A stretch of DNA of 35,159 nt from Candidatus Fermentibacterota bacterium (GTDB lineage Bacteria > Fermentibacterota > Fermentibacteria > Fermentibacterales > Fermentibacteraceae), in NCBI GenBank assembly GCA_002748705.1, contig PDSZ01000005.1, forward strand, positions 1 to 35,159. Reading direction: 5' to 3'. Of the stretch, positions 8,406-16,200 are shown piece by piece. How positions within the stretch are numbered: position 1 is the first letter of the stretch; the number at the start of each line of letters is the position of its first letter. The position numbers and the translations under genes are program-made. Below the pieces are notes generated by a model. That model worked only from the letters and a program-made list of their open reading frames with translations. It was not told the DNA's origin and made no database searches.

Positions 8406-8604
8406 ATCAGTGTCCTGTCATTCTTCGGATGTGGAGAGTATGCGCAGTTATTATCTGTTCAGGTGAGGCGCATAGCCGGAGGCCATGTAACCGAGTCTGC
8501 AACGCTGCCTGGGCAGATAAGCAGAATCCGTCATCTGAGGTTTGACAGGACAGCCAGCCGAAAAAGAATTGAACCGGATTTCCGGAAGCGTATTCATCAC
8601 ACTA

Positions 8605-8632
8605 TTGACGATTGCTGGATTTGGCTTATAAT
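8605..8632 (+). promoter_or_regulatory. Strong sigma-70-type promoter for the outer-membrane protein gene
   Basis: TTGACG (8605-8610), a 16-base spacer, then TATAAT (8627-8632). Transcription would start near 8640, giving a leader of about 100 bases that includes a short ORF with a near-perfect ribosome binding site. Confidence 0.65.
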
Positions 8633-8662
8633 TTGTTTGTATGATTCACGGAAGGAGGTATA

Positions 8663-8713
8663 TTGACGAAAGAGTTTATCGAGTATATTTATGTTACAAT
8701 AAAAAATTTTTAG
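8663..8713 (+). CDS. Possible 16-residue leader peptide before the outer-membrane protein gene
   Basis: GAAGGAGG lies a few bases before a TTG codon at 8663, which opens a 16-codon frame (MTKEFIEYIYVTIKNF) ending in TAG at 8711. The gene downstream has its own AAGGA site before its ATG at 8740. A ribosome binding site this strong next to nothing else suggests real translation, perhaps a regulatory leader peptide. It could also be a chance AG-rich run, and the TTG start is weak, so confidence is low. Confidence 0.25.
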   Translation: MTKEFIEYIYVTIKNF

Positions 8714-8739
8714 GCCCTTAAAAGAAAGAAGGATTTCTG

Positions 8740-9876
8740 ATGTTAAGGTCAGCTTCGTTACTTTGCGCGGTGATGCTTTTCGGTATCCTCAGTTCAGCTT
8801 CAGCAATAGGCATCAGAGACTACAATCCACCTGTCAGCTCGCTGTTTGACATGGATCTCTCAGCGTTCTACAGCTACCTCGGTCAAGACAGCACAACTAC
8901 CAACAACGGTTCAGTCAACTACATCTACAACAATTTCTATGAATCGCTTCCATTCGGATGGAGCGTCAACTCAAGCGGCGGTCTTACCTATGACGGCCTT
9001 GCTCCAGACTCATTGGATGAAACCCAGTACACAGTGCTTCTTGATGGAGAGATTCACAAGTACCTTTCCGGAGATATCTTCGGCTATACTTCTCTGCACC
9101 TCGCCAGCCAGACAGACTACGACCATCTGGATGCCAGCACCTTTTTAGGAGCAGGATACGGAAGATACATAAATGCCACCTCCATGGCTAAAGCCCTTCG
9201 TATTCAGGAGGAGCTACAGGAAGAGGGAACTATAAACGGAGCCCTTGAGGATGCGGTTTTGATAGCTCTGGCAAGCGAAATTGACAACGCATCTTCATAC
9301 GAGATTCAGAGAGACTACTACCTGGCTATTGAGGAAGTTCTCGAGGAATCCGAGCAGATTGATGTTCTGGAAGCAGTGGCTCTCTACAGAATAATGCAGG
9401 TACTAGACAACGAAGTTGTGAGAGACAGGTACTATGGCTACAGAGTTGGCGCAGGTGTAGGCTACGAGCTGTCAAATCCTTACAGTGAGGATACTGAAGA
9501 TCCTGTAATGGAGATATTCGGAAACTTTGCCTACCCCTTCAGCTTGAGAAGCCAGTTCAACCAGTCAGCGCTTTTCACAAGCAACCTTAAGGAATTCGGC
9601 GATTCCTACAACTTCGCAGCAACTTCAAGCTTCAGTTTCGAGATATCTGACAAGTTCGATGACAGAGTGCAATATCAGTTTGTTGCAGACAAGACAACAA
9701 TCGGTTCAGGTTCTGGAGCTGTCAGTAATACAGTTTCCACCCATACAATCACCAACTCGTTCATCTTCTACATTGAGAACCGAATAAGTCTTAACTTCGA
9801 CGCCTCCCTCATAAAGACAACTGACCTTACACTTCAGAAGTCTGTCGGTTTCTCCATAGGATACGACTTGTTCTGA
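8740..9876 (+). CDS. Putative secreted outer-membrane beta-barrel protein
   Basis: The 378-residue protein starts with a clear Sec signal peptide (hydrophobic core in residues 7-19, cleavage probably after ASA near residue 22). The mature part has alternating aromatic/polar strands in its first and last thirds, for example YYGYRVGAGVGYELS and FAATSSFSFEIS. A central helical, acidic segment (about 145-215) is rich in Glu and Leu. The last residues, SIGYDLF, end with Phe preceded by a beta strand, the usual outer-membrane barrel insertion signal. I do not recognise a family. It has its own promoter and is followed by a strong hairpin, so it is probably a single-gene, well-expressed envelope protein. 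Confidence 0.7.
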   Translation: MLRSASLLCAVMLFGILSSASAIGIRDYNPPVSSLFDMDLSAFYSYLGQDSTTTNNGSVNYIYNNFYESLPFGWSVNSSGGLTYDGLAPDSLDETQYTVLLDGEIHKYLSGDIFGYTSLHLASQTDYDHLDASTFLGAGYGRYINATSMAKALRIQEELQEEGTINGALEDAVLIALASEIDNASSYEIQRDYYLAIEEVLEESEQIDVLEAVALYRIMQVLDNEVVRDRYYGYRVGAGVGYELSNPYSEDTEDPVMEIFGNFAYPFSLRSQFNQSALFTSNLKEFGDSYNFAATSSFSFEISDKFDDRVQYQFVADKTTIGSGSGAVSNTVSTHTITNSFIFYIENRISLNFDASLIKTTDLTLQKSVGFSIGYDLF

Positions 9877-9885
9877 TCCTTCGTT

Positions 9886-9918
9886 CAGGCCGGGAGGCTG
9901 TTACAGCTTCCCGGCCTG
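9886..9918 (+). terminator. Stem-loop terminator after the outer-membrane protein gene
   Basis: CAGGCCGGGAGGCTG (9886-9900) pairs with 9904-9918 as a 15-bp stem with one G-U wobble and a TTA loop. No long T run follows, so it may act as a bidirectional or Rho-assisted terminator. Confidence 0.65.
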
Positions 9919-10240
9919 TCGGCTTTGAACCTTGAAAGCCGCTTTCATACCTCCGCCATGGTCATCCATCTCACCTGTCCCGGCTTTTTGATACTCTGTT
10001 TGTGATTATGCTCAAGATGTTCAGAGTACAAGCTGTCAGCTAATTCCAGACATGGAAAACAGTCCCTTGTTGAACAACCTGATACAAAACACATTCCTGT
10101 GATTCAACACAAAACGCTTCAGCTGATTCCAGTATTGGTTTGCAGCGGCCGGAGCCAGTCAGAATTCACATTTGCTTTTTGCTGAAGTCTTTCAAAACAG
10201 GCCCGTTGAAACTGCTCACATTTTTCTACAGTATAGGAAG
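9919..10240. other. Non-coding stretch before the feo operon
   Basis: About 320 bases without a convincing reading frame, repeat or structured RNA. The feo promoter begins at its right end. Confidence 0.5.
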
Positions 10241-10280
10241 TTGACAATTCCATCAGGAAAGTTATTTTAGCTCTATCTAA
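10241..10280 (+). promoter_or_regulatory. feo promoter with a DtxR-type operator
   Basis: TTGACA (10241-10246), a 16-base spacer and TATTTT (10263-10268) form the promoter. The palindrome TTAG-CTCTAT-CTAA (10267-10280) overlaps the -10 box and start site. The same TTAG-N6-CTAA pattern lies at the promoter of the DtxR-type gene at 14112-14127. A metal-loaded DtxR protein bound here would block transcription. Confidence 0.6.
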
Positions 10281-10303
10281 CATTCTTGGCGAGAGGACAA
10301 TTC

Positions 10304-10597
10304 ATGTTCGGGTTCCGTTCTAAGAACAGACATCATGGCAGTCACGGCAGTATGCGCAGTCAGAATGTCATTTTCCTGACTGATCTTTCTGAAGGGATGT
10401 CCGCAACTGTTTCCGCTTTCACAGGAGGAAGAAACAGCAGGGAGAAAATGTCTTCCATGGGTATTTTTCAAGGAACTGATATCACTGTTGTAAAAGCAGA
10501 AGGTGATGAAGGTATGATGCTTGTCTCGGTGGGTTCTGTACGAATAATGCTGGATATGGCCATGGCCTCAAAAATCCTTGTAGAGAAAGCTGGTTGA
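10304..10597 (+). CDS. feoA: FeoA-family protein (first copy) of the ferrous-iron operon
   Basis: I start at the ATG at 10304, which has GAGAGGA six bases upstream; a TTG at 10286 in the same frame is less likely. The roughly 97-residue product has a basic N-terminal extension (MFGFRSKNRHHGSHGS) followed by an SH3-like FeoA domain: LSEGMSATVSAFTGG, then LSSMG-like MSSMGIFQGTDITVV and a final VGSVRIMLDMAMASKILV. FeoA proteins are small cytosolic partners of the FeoB Fe(II) transporter. The gene ends one base before the second feoA. Confidence 0.85.
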   Translation: MFGFRSKNRHHGSHGSMRSQNVIFLTDLSEGMSATVSAFTGGRNSREKMSSMGIFQGTDITVVKAEGDEGMMLVSVGSVRIMLDMAMASKILVEKAG

Positions 10598-10598
10598 T

Positions 10599-10826
10599 AT
10601 GAAGCTAAGCGAAATGTCCGCTGGCGATTCCGGTACCGTCACCGGTATTGCCAAATGTGAAAGAGAGTACCGTCAGAAGCTCTTACGAATGGGGCTTGTG
10701 AGAGGAGTAAACTTCACAATGGTAAGAAAGGCCCCTCTGGGAGATCCTGTTGAAATTGAAACAGATTCCCAGAAGATAAGCCTCAGAGCGAAGGAAGCTG
10801 AAGTGCTTCTTGTGGAGAAGAACTGA
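10599..10826 (+). CDS. feoA: FeoA-family protein (second copy)
   Basis: The 75-residue protein is a minimal FeoA SH3-like domain: MKLSEMSAGDSGTVTGI at the start, LLRMGLVRGVNFTMVRKAPLGDPVEIE in the middle and ISLRAKEAEVLLVEK at the end. The LRMGL.xG motif and the GDPVE turn are typical of FeoA. It lies one base after the first copy and one base before feoB, so all three are translated together. Two FeoA copies before FeoB is a known arrangement in many anaerobes; the second is closer to the classical sequence. Confidence 0.93.
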   Translation: MKLSEMSAGDSGTVTGIAKCEREYRQKLLRMGLVRGVNFTMVRKAPLGDPVEIETDSQKISLRAKEAEVLLVEKN

Positions 10827-10827
10827 T

Positions 10828-13131
10828 ATGGAAAAACCTGCACTGAATATTGCTGTGGTAGGTAACCCCAATGTGGGAAAGACCACCCTTCTAAACGCTC
10901 TTACCGGTTCAAAACAAAGGGTCGGCAACTGGCCCGGAGTTACTGTCGAAAAGCTGGAAGGTTCATACAGATACAAAGAAAACCTGATTGAAGTTACTGA
11001 TCTTCCAGGTATTTACTCTTTCACTGCTTTTTCTCTGGATGAAGCTATCGCCAGAAAGTACATCCTTGAAGAAAAACCGGACCTGGTTGTTAACATTGTT
11101 GATGCCTGCAACCTGGAACGAAACCTTTTCCTCACCACTCAGCTGCTTGAGATGAAGGTACCTGTCATAGTTGCGCTGAACATGATGGACCTGGCTGAAA
11201 AACGCAGACTGGGCATTGATATCAATCACCTTTCTGAACACCTTGGATGCCCTGTGGTACCTGTTACTGCTTCAAAGGAAAAAGGTGTTGAGAACCTGAA
11301 AGATGTTATTTTTAAAGCAGGCAAAGAGAGAAATATTTCTCCTGCTTCTGTAAGTTACGATGAGATACTTGAAAACGCAGTAAAAAGAATAGAAAATGAA
11401 ATCAAAACTGTTGCTCAGGAGAAGAAGGTAGATGCAAGGTGGCTTGCTCTCAGGCTCCTGGAAGGTGATGAGTACGCAAAAGAACTGTGTGCAGGCAGTT
11501 TGCCTGAGAAAGCGCTTTCAGAAGAGATATCTACAGTTGAGAAACATACAGGAGATGAGATAGACATGGTGCTTGCCGACGGCAGGTACGGTTTCATTCA
11601 CGGTCTTACGAAAGATGTGGTGAACAGAAAGCATGAAGTGCGCAGAACTGTATCAGACAAGCTGGACAGCTTTGTTCTCAACAGGTTCCTGGGCATTCCC
11701 CTCTTTCTGGGTATCATGTACCTTGTGTTCGTAGGAACCATTAATTTCTCCGGTCCCTTCATTGACTTCTTCGACATCTTCACCGGTACCATCTTTGTTG
11801 ACGGCTTCGGAGTTCTTCTAGCCTCCATTGGCGCGCCTGATCTGGTAATAACCTTCCTGGCCGACGGTATCGGCGGAGGTATTCAGACTGTTGCCACCTT
11901 CATTCCGCCTATTTTCATGATCTTTCTCTTCCTCTCTATACTTGAGGACTCAGGATACATGGCAAGGGCGGCTTTCGTAATGGACAGATTCCTCAGAACC
12001 GTAGGACTTCCAGGGAAGGCCTTCATTCCCATGCTTGTAGGATTCGGATGCAATGTGCCGGCGATAATGGCAACAAGAACCCTTGAGAACAACAGAGACA
12101 GAATGCTCACCATAATGATGAACCCCTTCATGTCCTGCGGAGCACGGCTTCCTGTATACGCCCTTTTCGTGGCGGTGTTCTTTCCGCAGAGCGGTGGAAC
12201 AATTCTCTTCAGCCTCTATGCGGCAGGCATACTCCTTGCAGTTCTCACCGGCCTTCTCTTCAAGAAGACCATGCTGAAAGGTGAGGCATCCACATTCGTC
12301 ATGGAGCTTCCCCCCTATCACATGCCCACATTCAAGGGAATAATGTACCACACCATGACCAGGCTCAAGAGTTTCATTTTCAGGGCAGGTCTGGTGATAG
12401 TTATGGTGGTTATCGTACTCAGTTTCCTGAATTCAATCGGCACCGACGGCTCATTCGGTAATCAGGACTCTGAGAACTCAGTTCTATCTGCGATAGGCAA
12501 GGCTGTGGTTCCTGTTTTCACGCCTATGGGCATAGAGGAAAACAACTGGCCTGCTGCCGTTGGGCTCTTTACTGGAATCTTCGCAAAGGAAGCTGTTGTG
12601 GGAACACTGGACAACCTCTACACCACAATGGTTGATATTCCTGAAGAAGAAGCTGAAGAAGAAGGCTTTGATTTCCTCGGAGGAATATCCGAATCATTCA
12701 CAGCTGTCAAAGACGGTTTCGCTGATTTCGGAAGCTCCCTGAGTGACCCTGCGGGAACAGGTATTACGGCAGATCTGGAAGATGCGGAAACTGCAGCTGA
12801 AGCTGTGGAGGTAAACCTTACCACATTCGATGTGATGAGAAGCAGATTCAATGGTAATACCAGCGCTTACGCCTACCTTCTCTTTATTCTGATCTACGCT
12901 CCCTGTGTTGCTGCCATTGCTGCCATTTACAGGGAAACCAACCTGGGATGGACCATACTTGCCACCGTATACCTCACACTGCTGGCATGGATAATCAGTA
13001 CCCTCTTCTACAACATTGCCAATTTCGGTGCAGGCACTTCGGTAATGTGGGTTGCAGTTTCGCTGATTATGCTTGTTCTGATGTTCTGGTCAATGAAGAT
13101 CATGGGCCACAAAAAGACACTTAAGGTCTGA
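10828..13131 (+). CDS. feoB: Ferrous iron transporter FeoB
   Basis: The 767-residue protein takes up Fe(II) across the inner membrane. I chose the ATG at 10828, one base after feoA. The N-terminal G domain has G1 GNPNVGKTT (residues 12-20), G3 DLPG and G4 NMMD. A helical domain follows to about residue 270, then the membrane part with two Gate motifs. The first includes GFGCNVPAIMATRTL and MNPFMSCGARLPVYALF, with the conserved Cys of the permeation path. The second includes LFTGIFAKEAVVGTL. An acidic loop (about 598-660, rich in Glu and Asp) separates the late helices, as in many FeoB proteins. The frame is complete, with no defect seen. Confidence 0.97.
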   Translation: MEKPALNIAVVGNPNVGKTTLLNALTGSKQRVGNWPGVTVEKLEGSYRYKENLIEVTDLPGIYSFTAFSLDEAIARKYILEEKPDLVVNIVDACNLERNLFLTTQLLEMKVPVIVALNMMDLAEKRRLGIDINHLSEHLGCPVVPVTASKEKGVENLKDVIFKAGKERNISPASVSYDEILENAVKRIENEIKTVAQEKKVDARWLALRLLEGDEYAKELCAGSLPEKALSEEISTVEKHTGDEIDMVLADGRYGFIHGLTKDVVNRKHEVRRTVSDKLDSFVLNRFLGIPLFLGIMYLVFVGTINFSGPFIDFFDIFTGTIFVDGFGVLLASIGAPDLVITFLADGIGGGIQTVATFIPPIFMIFLFLSILEDSGYMARAAFVMDRFLRTVGLPGKAFIPMLVGFGCNVPAIMATRTLENNRDRMLTIMMNPFMSCGARLPVYALFVAVFFPQSGGTILFSLYAAGILLAVLTGLLFKKTMLKGEASTFVMELPPYHMPTFKGIMYHTMTRLKSFIFRAGLVIVMVVIVLSFLNSIGTDGSFGNQDSENSVLSAIGKAVVPVFTPMGIEENNWPAAVGLFTGIFAKEAVVGTLDNLYTTMVDIPEEEAEEEGFDFLGGISESFTAVKDGFADFGSSLSDPAGTGITADLEDAETAAEAVEVNLTTFDVMRSRFNGNTSAYAYLLFILIYAPCVAAIAAIYRETNLGWTILATVYLTLLAWIISTLFYNIANFGAGTSVMWVAVSLIMLVLMFWSMKIMGHKKTLKV

Positions 13132-13132
13132 T

Positions 13133-13372
13133 TTGCTGAGAAGAATTCAGGGACTTCTCAATGAAAGGGGCAGGCTCTCCCTCAGAGAGCTTGCCCTTAT
13201 CCTTGATATGGAAGCATCAGCTCTTGAACCTATGCTTGAAATGCTTGTAAGAAAAGGCAGAATAGAAGTGCTTGACGCAGGCTGCAGCACCAGAAGCTGT
13301 ACAGGATGCTCATGCAGCAGCAGAGATAATATGATTATCTACAAACTTCCTGACAGTGTTCAGAAAATGTAA
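13133..13372 (+). CDS. feoC: FeoC-like winged-helix protein with a Cys cluster
   Basis: The 79-residue protein starts with TTG one base after the feoB stop, with AAGG in the end of feoB as a possible ribosome site. It has a small winged-helix domain (GRLSLRELALILDMEASALEPMLEMLVRKGRIEVL) followed by a compact Cys cluster, CSTRSCTGCSCSS (about residues 50-62). FeoC proteins have this architecture; in some the cysteines bind an Fe-S cluster that affects FeoB stability. Position directly after feoB supports the call. The family is divergent, so the name rests on domain order and context. Confidence 0.75.
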   Translation: MLRRIQGLLNERGRLSLRELALILDMEASALEPMLEMLVRKGRIEVLDAGCSTRSCTGCSCSSRDNMIIYKLPDSVQKM

Positions 13373-13622
13373 CAGATAGCAGCATCACCGGACAGAATGC
13401 AGAAGACTGTGCAAACCATAGTTTTTTTCAGCCCATACTATTACAATATCTTACAGAACAATACATGATGAATGAGACAAAGAAATAAACACCTGAATGT
13501 GTGCTTGCACTGAATTTGAAAGTTAAAATCCAGAAAAGGTATAAATCTGCATATGATTAATTTTCAATGGCATATAATTATTTTAAAGATGGCCTTAGCC
13601 AGCCGTACAGAAAAGAAAAAAA
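13373..13622. other. AT-rich non-coding gap between convergent feo operon and dtxR-type gene
   Basis: Two hundred and fifty bases with no reading frame I can support. The right half is AT-rich. No clear hairpin terminator was found for either gene. Confidence 0.4.
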
Positions 13623-14099
13623 CTAGAGAACTGAATCTTCCAGGCTGTCATCTTCTTCGGTTTTGTGCGTAATGCAGTTGCAGACAAAGCCTGTGCCCTC
13701 CTGCCATCTGCGACCTGAAAAACCGCACTTCTCGACAAATTTCAGATACGCAATGAACCTTGTCAGAACATCATCAGGAATGACATGTTCAATTCCACAG
13801 GCACAGCTGTCAGCAGTCTCTTCATCAATCTCCAGAACCTTCTCGAAAAACTCCTTCAGTACTGAATGCTTCCTTGTAACAGCTTTAGCCAGCTGCTCGC
13901 CCTCTTCTGTCAGCGTGACAAGATCGTAAGGAGCGTGGTTAACAAGCCCCAGCCTTGCCAGATGCTTCAGCGCCGAAGTAACCGATGAAGCTGCCACATC
14001 TCTGCCTCTTGCAATATCTCTTGGCTTGGCAGCACCCTTCTCTTCCACTATTTCATATATAGTTTCAAGGTAGTCTTCAAGACTGGAACTGAGTTTCAT
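13623..14099 (-). CDS. DtxR/MntR-family metal-dependent transcriptional repressor
   Basis: I start at the ATG at 14099 (MKLSSSLEDYLETIYEIVEE) because AGGAGG sits just upstream; the longer frame to 14147 lacks this. The roughly 158-residue protein has the N-terminal winged helix (KPRDIARGRDVAASSVTSALKHLARLGLV), then the dimerisation and metal-binding domain with HSVLKEFFEKVL and CACGIEHVIPDDVLTRF, carrying the Cys, Glu and His ligands. There is no SH3-like third domain, but the tail adds a CNC motif. It is convergent with the feo operon, and a shared operator at both promoters suggests it represses feo and itself when iron (or manganese) is plentiful. Confidence 0.9.
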   Translation of the reverse strand: MKLSSSLEDYLETIYEIVEEKGAAKPRDIARGRDVAASSVTSALKHLARLGLVNHAPYDLVTLTEEGEQLAKAVTRKHSVLKEFFEKVLEIDEETADSCACGIEHVIPDDVLTRFIAYLKFVEKCGFSGRRWQEGTGFVCNCITHKTEEDDSLEDSVL

Positions 14100-14111
14100 A
14101 AACCCTCCTGA

Positions 14112-14154
14112 TTTAGTCTTCCCTAAACATATTAGCTTGTCTCCCAAATGGCAA
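14112..14154 (-). promoter_or_regulatory. Promoter and operator of the DtxR-type gene
   Basis: On the minus strand TTGCCA (14149-14154), a 17-base spacer and TATGTT (14126-14131) form a plausible promoter. Directly after it lies the palindrome TTTAG-N6-CTAAA (14112-14127), matching the feo operator at 10267-10280. This suggests autoregulation. Confidence 0.55.
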
Positions 14155-14185
14155 ACGGGGTTTCAGAACTACCTTCTGCCGGTTC

Positions 14186-14213
14186 TTGACCGAAATACCG
14201 TGAGAGGTATATC
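14186..14213 (+). promoter_or_regulatory. Candidate promoter for the HEAT/MBL gene
   Basis: TTGACC (14186-14191), a 16-base spacer and TATATC (14208-14213), pointing right. A second possible promoter, TTGTGC with a 17-base spacer to TACAAT, ends near 14304, closer to the start codon. Confidence 0.4.
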
Positions 14214-14324
14214 TTTCACTGGGCTGCTGCGATGGGTTCAGGCAGTTTAAGAAACAATGCTATTTATTCAGTTTTTTGTGCACTCAGATAATGCAGTGTA
14301 CAATATTCGATAGGTGGATTCTTC

Positions 14325-16187
14325 ATGGTTAAGGTTCCTGACATTGAAAAACTCTCCTCTGACAAGGATGAGAAAAAACTAATAAAAGCTCTGGGATACA
14401 AGAACGATACGGAAATAAGAGCATCTGCTGCTGACGCTCTGGGATATATAGGAACCACTGATGCATTAAAGGCTCTTATTTCTACCTTTGAGAATGATAA
14501 AGAGGATATTGGCACAAGAAAAGCTGCTATCTTCGCTGTAGGCAAGATCTGCACCAGATTCATCAACAGCCATAACAAAACAGATGTAGATTCACTTTCC
14601 CGAAGCGCTAAAAGGAAGCGTAACAAGGAAATTGATGAGATAGATAAGGCCAGAGTCGCACTGAAAAGGCAGATGGATAATGGTTCCAGAGAACTGAGCA
14701 TCGAAGCTGCCCGAGCATTCATGAGCCTTCCGATGACTGAAATATCAGTTTTTGCCGGTGAGGTGTCAGAATCCGCTTTCAGCTTTGACAGAATCTCTTC
14801 TGCCAAACCGCAGGAAAATCGGTCAGTAGGGCATGAGGATAATACCACTGAGGAAATAGAAACAGATAACGCGCCAAACAACTCTGAAGAAAACACTGAA
14901 GAAAAACCTGAAACCAATGCTTTTCCGGAGATAGGTTTAAAAAATGGCTCTTCTGAAGAAAAGACGGAGAAAGAGAAAACTGCAATGACTTCCTTCTCAT
15001 CTGAAAAGAATCCGCATTCAGAAGAGGAAAGTGATACAAAGCAGGAAAACTGTTCTCAAATTGAGAAAGATGATGAATCGAAAACCTGTGAATCGGTGTT
15101 ACTGAATCCTGATGAGCCTGTTGAAATAGCTCCTGGAACTTGGTGGCTGGGTAAACGGCAGGAAACGACTCTTGAGCGAAACATTTATCTCAGAGTGTTC
15201 CGCAACGACGAAAGATGTCTTAATCTCCTTATTGATCCCGGTGTTCCTGATGACCTCTCCCCTCTCATGGATAAATTAACATCACTGATCGGAGGAGTTG
15301 ATAACCTGCACATGGTTTTCCTCAGCAGCCATGAGCCTGATGCTGCATACAATACTGCATACTTTCAGAAGCTTAATCCCAGGTGCGCAGTAATTTCCTC
15401 TAAGCATACCTGGCGACATGCCAAGTTCTATGGCTTAAGCTCTTCAAGCTTTAAGTCTGTTGAAAGCTTCAAAGACCTTTCTGCTGACCTGAAAACAGGA
15501 CATAAAATCAATTTTATCCTCACTCCTTATTGCTTTACAAGAGGAGCAACGATGCTGCATGACCCAGAGACAGGAGTTCTTTTCTCAGGCAGCCTGCTTG
15601 GTGAAAAATCAAACAGTGAACTTAATGCTACCAAAGACTCATGGAAGGGAATTGCAGAGTTTCACAGAGAATACATGCCCAGTAGAAATGCAGTCAGTTA
15701 CGCCTCAGAAAGAATAAAACCGCTTCTTAAAAACCTGAAACTTATCGCTCCTCAGCATGGTGGTCTGATTTGTCCCGATCTTTTCGAAAACTTCCTGGAC
15801 AATATTGAGAAACTGAATGTAGGCATGAACCTCTATCTTGATGAAGACTCCAAACAGAACTATGTTCAAGCTATGAATGAGATTCTCTCTAAATTAGGCA
15901 CACTGGTTGACCCGAATACTGTCCGCAATGCAATTGATTCATTCCTCTCCCAAGACTCTCTGGAAGGCTGCGTCAGTCGAGATAACGGTGGAATTGGTTC
16001 CATAAGACGGAACAGGGAGTATGCGATGGATGCCTTTCTCCGTCATATGAGGGATAGAATGCCTGTGGACAAACTTGATCTCACAGATGAAGCCATAGTA
16101 AAAACCCTCAACTCCTGGGAAATTCCTCTGCCGGCTTCCTTCAAAGATGAAGGATTTGAAGAAAATGATATCTTCAAATTAGGCTGA
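14325..16187 (+). CDS. HEAT-repeat protein fused to a degenerate metallo-beta-lactamase fold
   Basis: The 620-residue protein starts at ATG 14325 with AGGTGG seven bases upstream. Residues 1-85 form HEAT-like repeats (EIRASAADALGYIGTTDALKAL, TRKAAIFAVGKI). Residues 165-262 are an acidic, low-complexity linker. From about 264 it resembles the flavodiiron-type metallo-beta-lactamase domain: APGTWWLG, LLIDPG, then SSHEPDAA (334-341) where active enzymes have HxExDH. GVLFSGSL (418-424) stands where they have FSGD, and APQHGG (476-481) follows. Several metal ligands are therefore missing, so it is probably a binding or sensing module rather than an oxidoreductase. A C-terminal helical domain follows. 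It heads a transcription unit with the DUF1007 and NicO remnants. Confidence 0.7.
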   Translation: MVKVPDIEKLSSDKDEKKLIKALGYKNDTEIRASAADALGYIGTTDALKALISTFENDKEDIGTRKAAIFAVGKICTRFINSHNKTDVDSLSRSAKRKRNKEIDEIDKARVALKRQMDNGSRELSIEAARAFMSLPMTEISVFAGEVSESAFSFDRISSAKPQENRSVGHEDNTTEEIETDNAPNNSEENTEEKPETNAFPEIGLKNGSSEEKTEKEKTAMTSFSSEKNPHSEEESDTKQENCSQIEKDDESKTCESVLLNPDEPVEIAPGTWWLGKRQETTLERNIYLRVFRNDERCLNLLIDPGVPDDLSPLMDKLTSLIGGVDNLHMVFLSSHEPDAAYNTAYFQKLNPRCAVISSKHTWRHAKFYGLSSSSFKSVESFKDLSADLKTGHKINFILTPYCFTRGATMLHDPETGVLFSGSLLGEKSNSELNATKDSWKGIAEFHREYMPSRNAVSYASERIKPLLKNLKLIAPQHGGLICPDLFENFLDNIEKLNVGMNLYLDEDSKQNYVQAMNEILSKLGTLVDPNTVRNAIDSFLSQDSLEGCVSRDNGGIGSIRRNREYAMDAFLRHMRDRMPVDKLDLTDEAIVKTLNSWEIPLPASFKDEGFEENDIFKLG

Positions 16188-16200
16188 ACAGGAGTCTGCC

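Larger units (their letters stand above)
6997..8408 (+). mobile_element. IS110-family element, IS1111 subgroup
   Basis: An 11-base perfect inverted repeat, ATGGTTGGACC at 7004-7014 and its complement at 8395-8405, flanks a DEDD transposase gene. Repeats that lie a few bases inside the true ends, with a short 5' leader (about 60 bases) and a long 3' non-coding part (about 230 bases), are the hallmarks of the IS1111 subgroup. The outer ends given are estimates, because these elements make no target duplication to mark them. The element is apparently complete, about 1.4 kb, and its transposase is intact. Confidence 0.8.

Noticed and set aside
8463..8666. A 67-codon plus-strand frame after the IS element
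   Set aside because: It overlaps the strong promoter for the outer-membrane protein gene, and its composition shows no protein-like pattern.
14264..14917. A 217-codon Ser/Leu-rich antisense frame opposite the HEAT domain
   Set aside because: Its apparent signal-like composition is what the complement of acidic, Glu-rich coding DNA gives.
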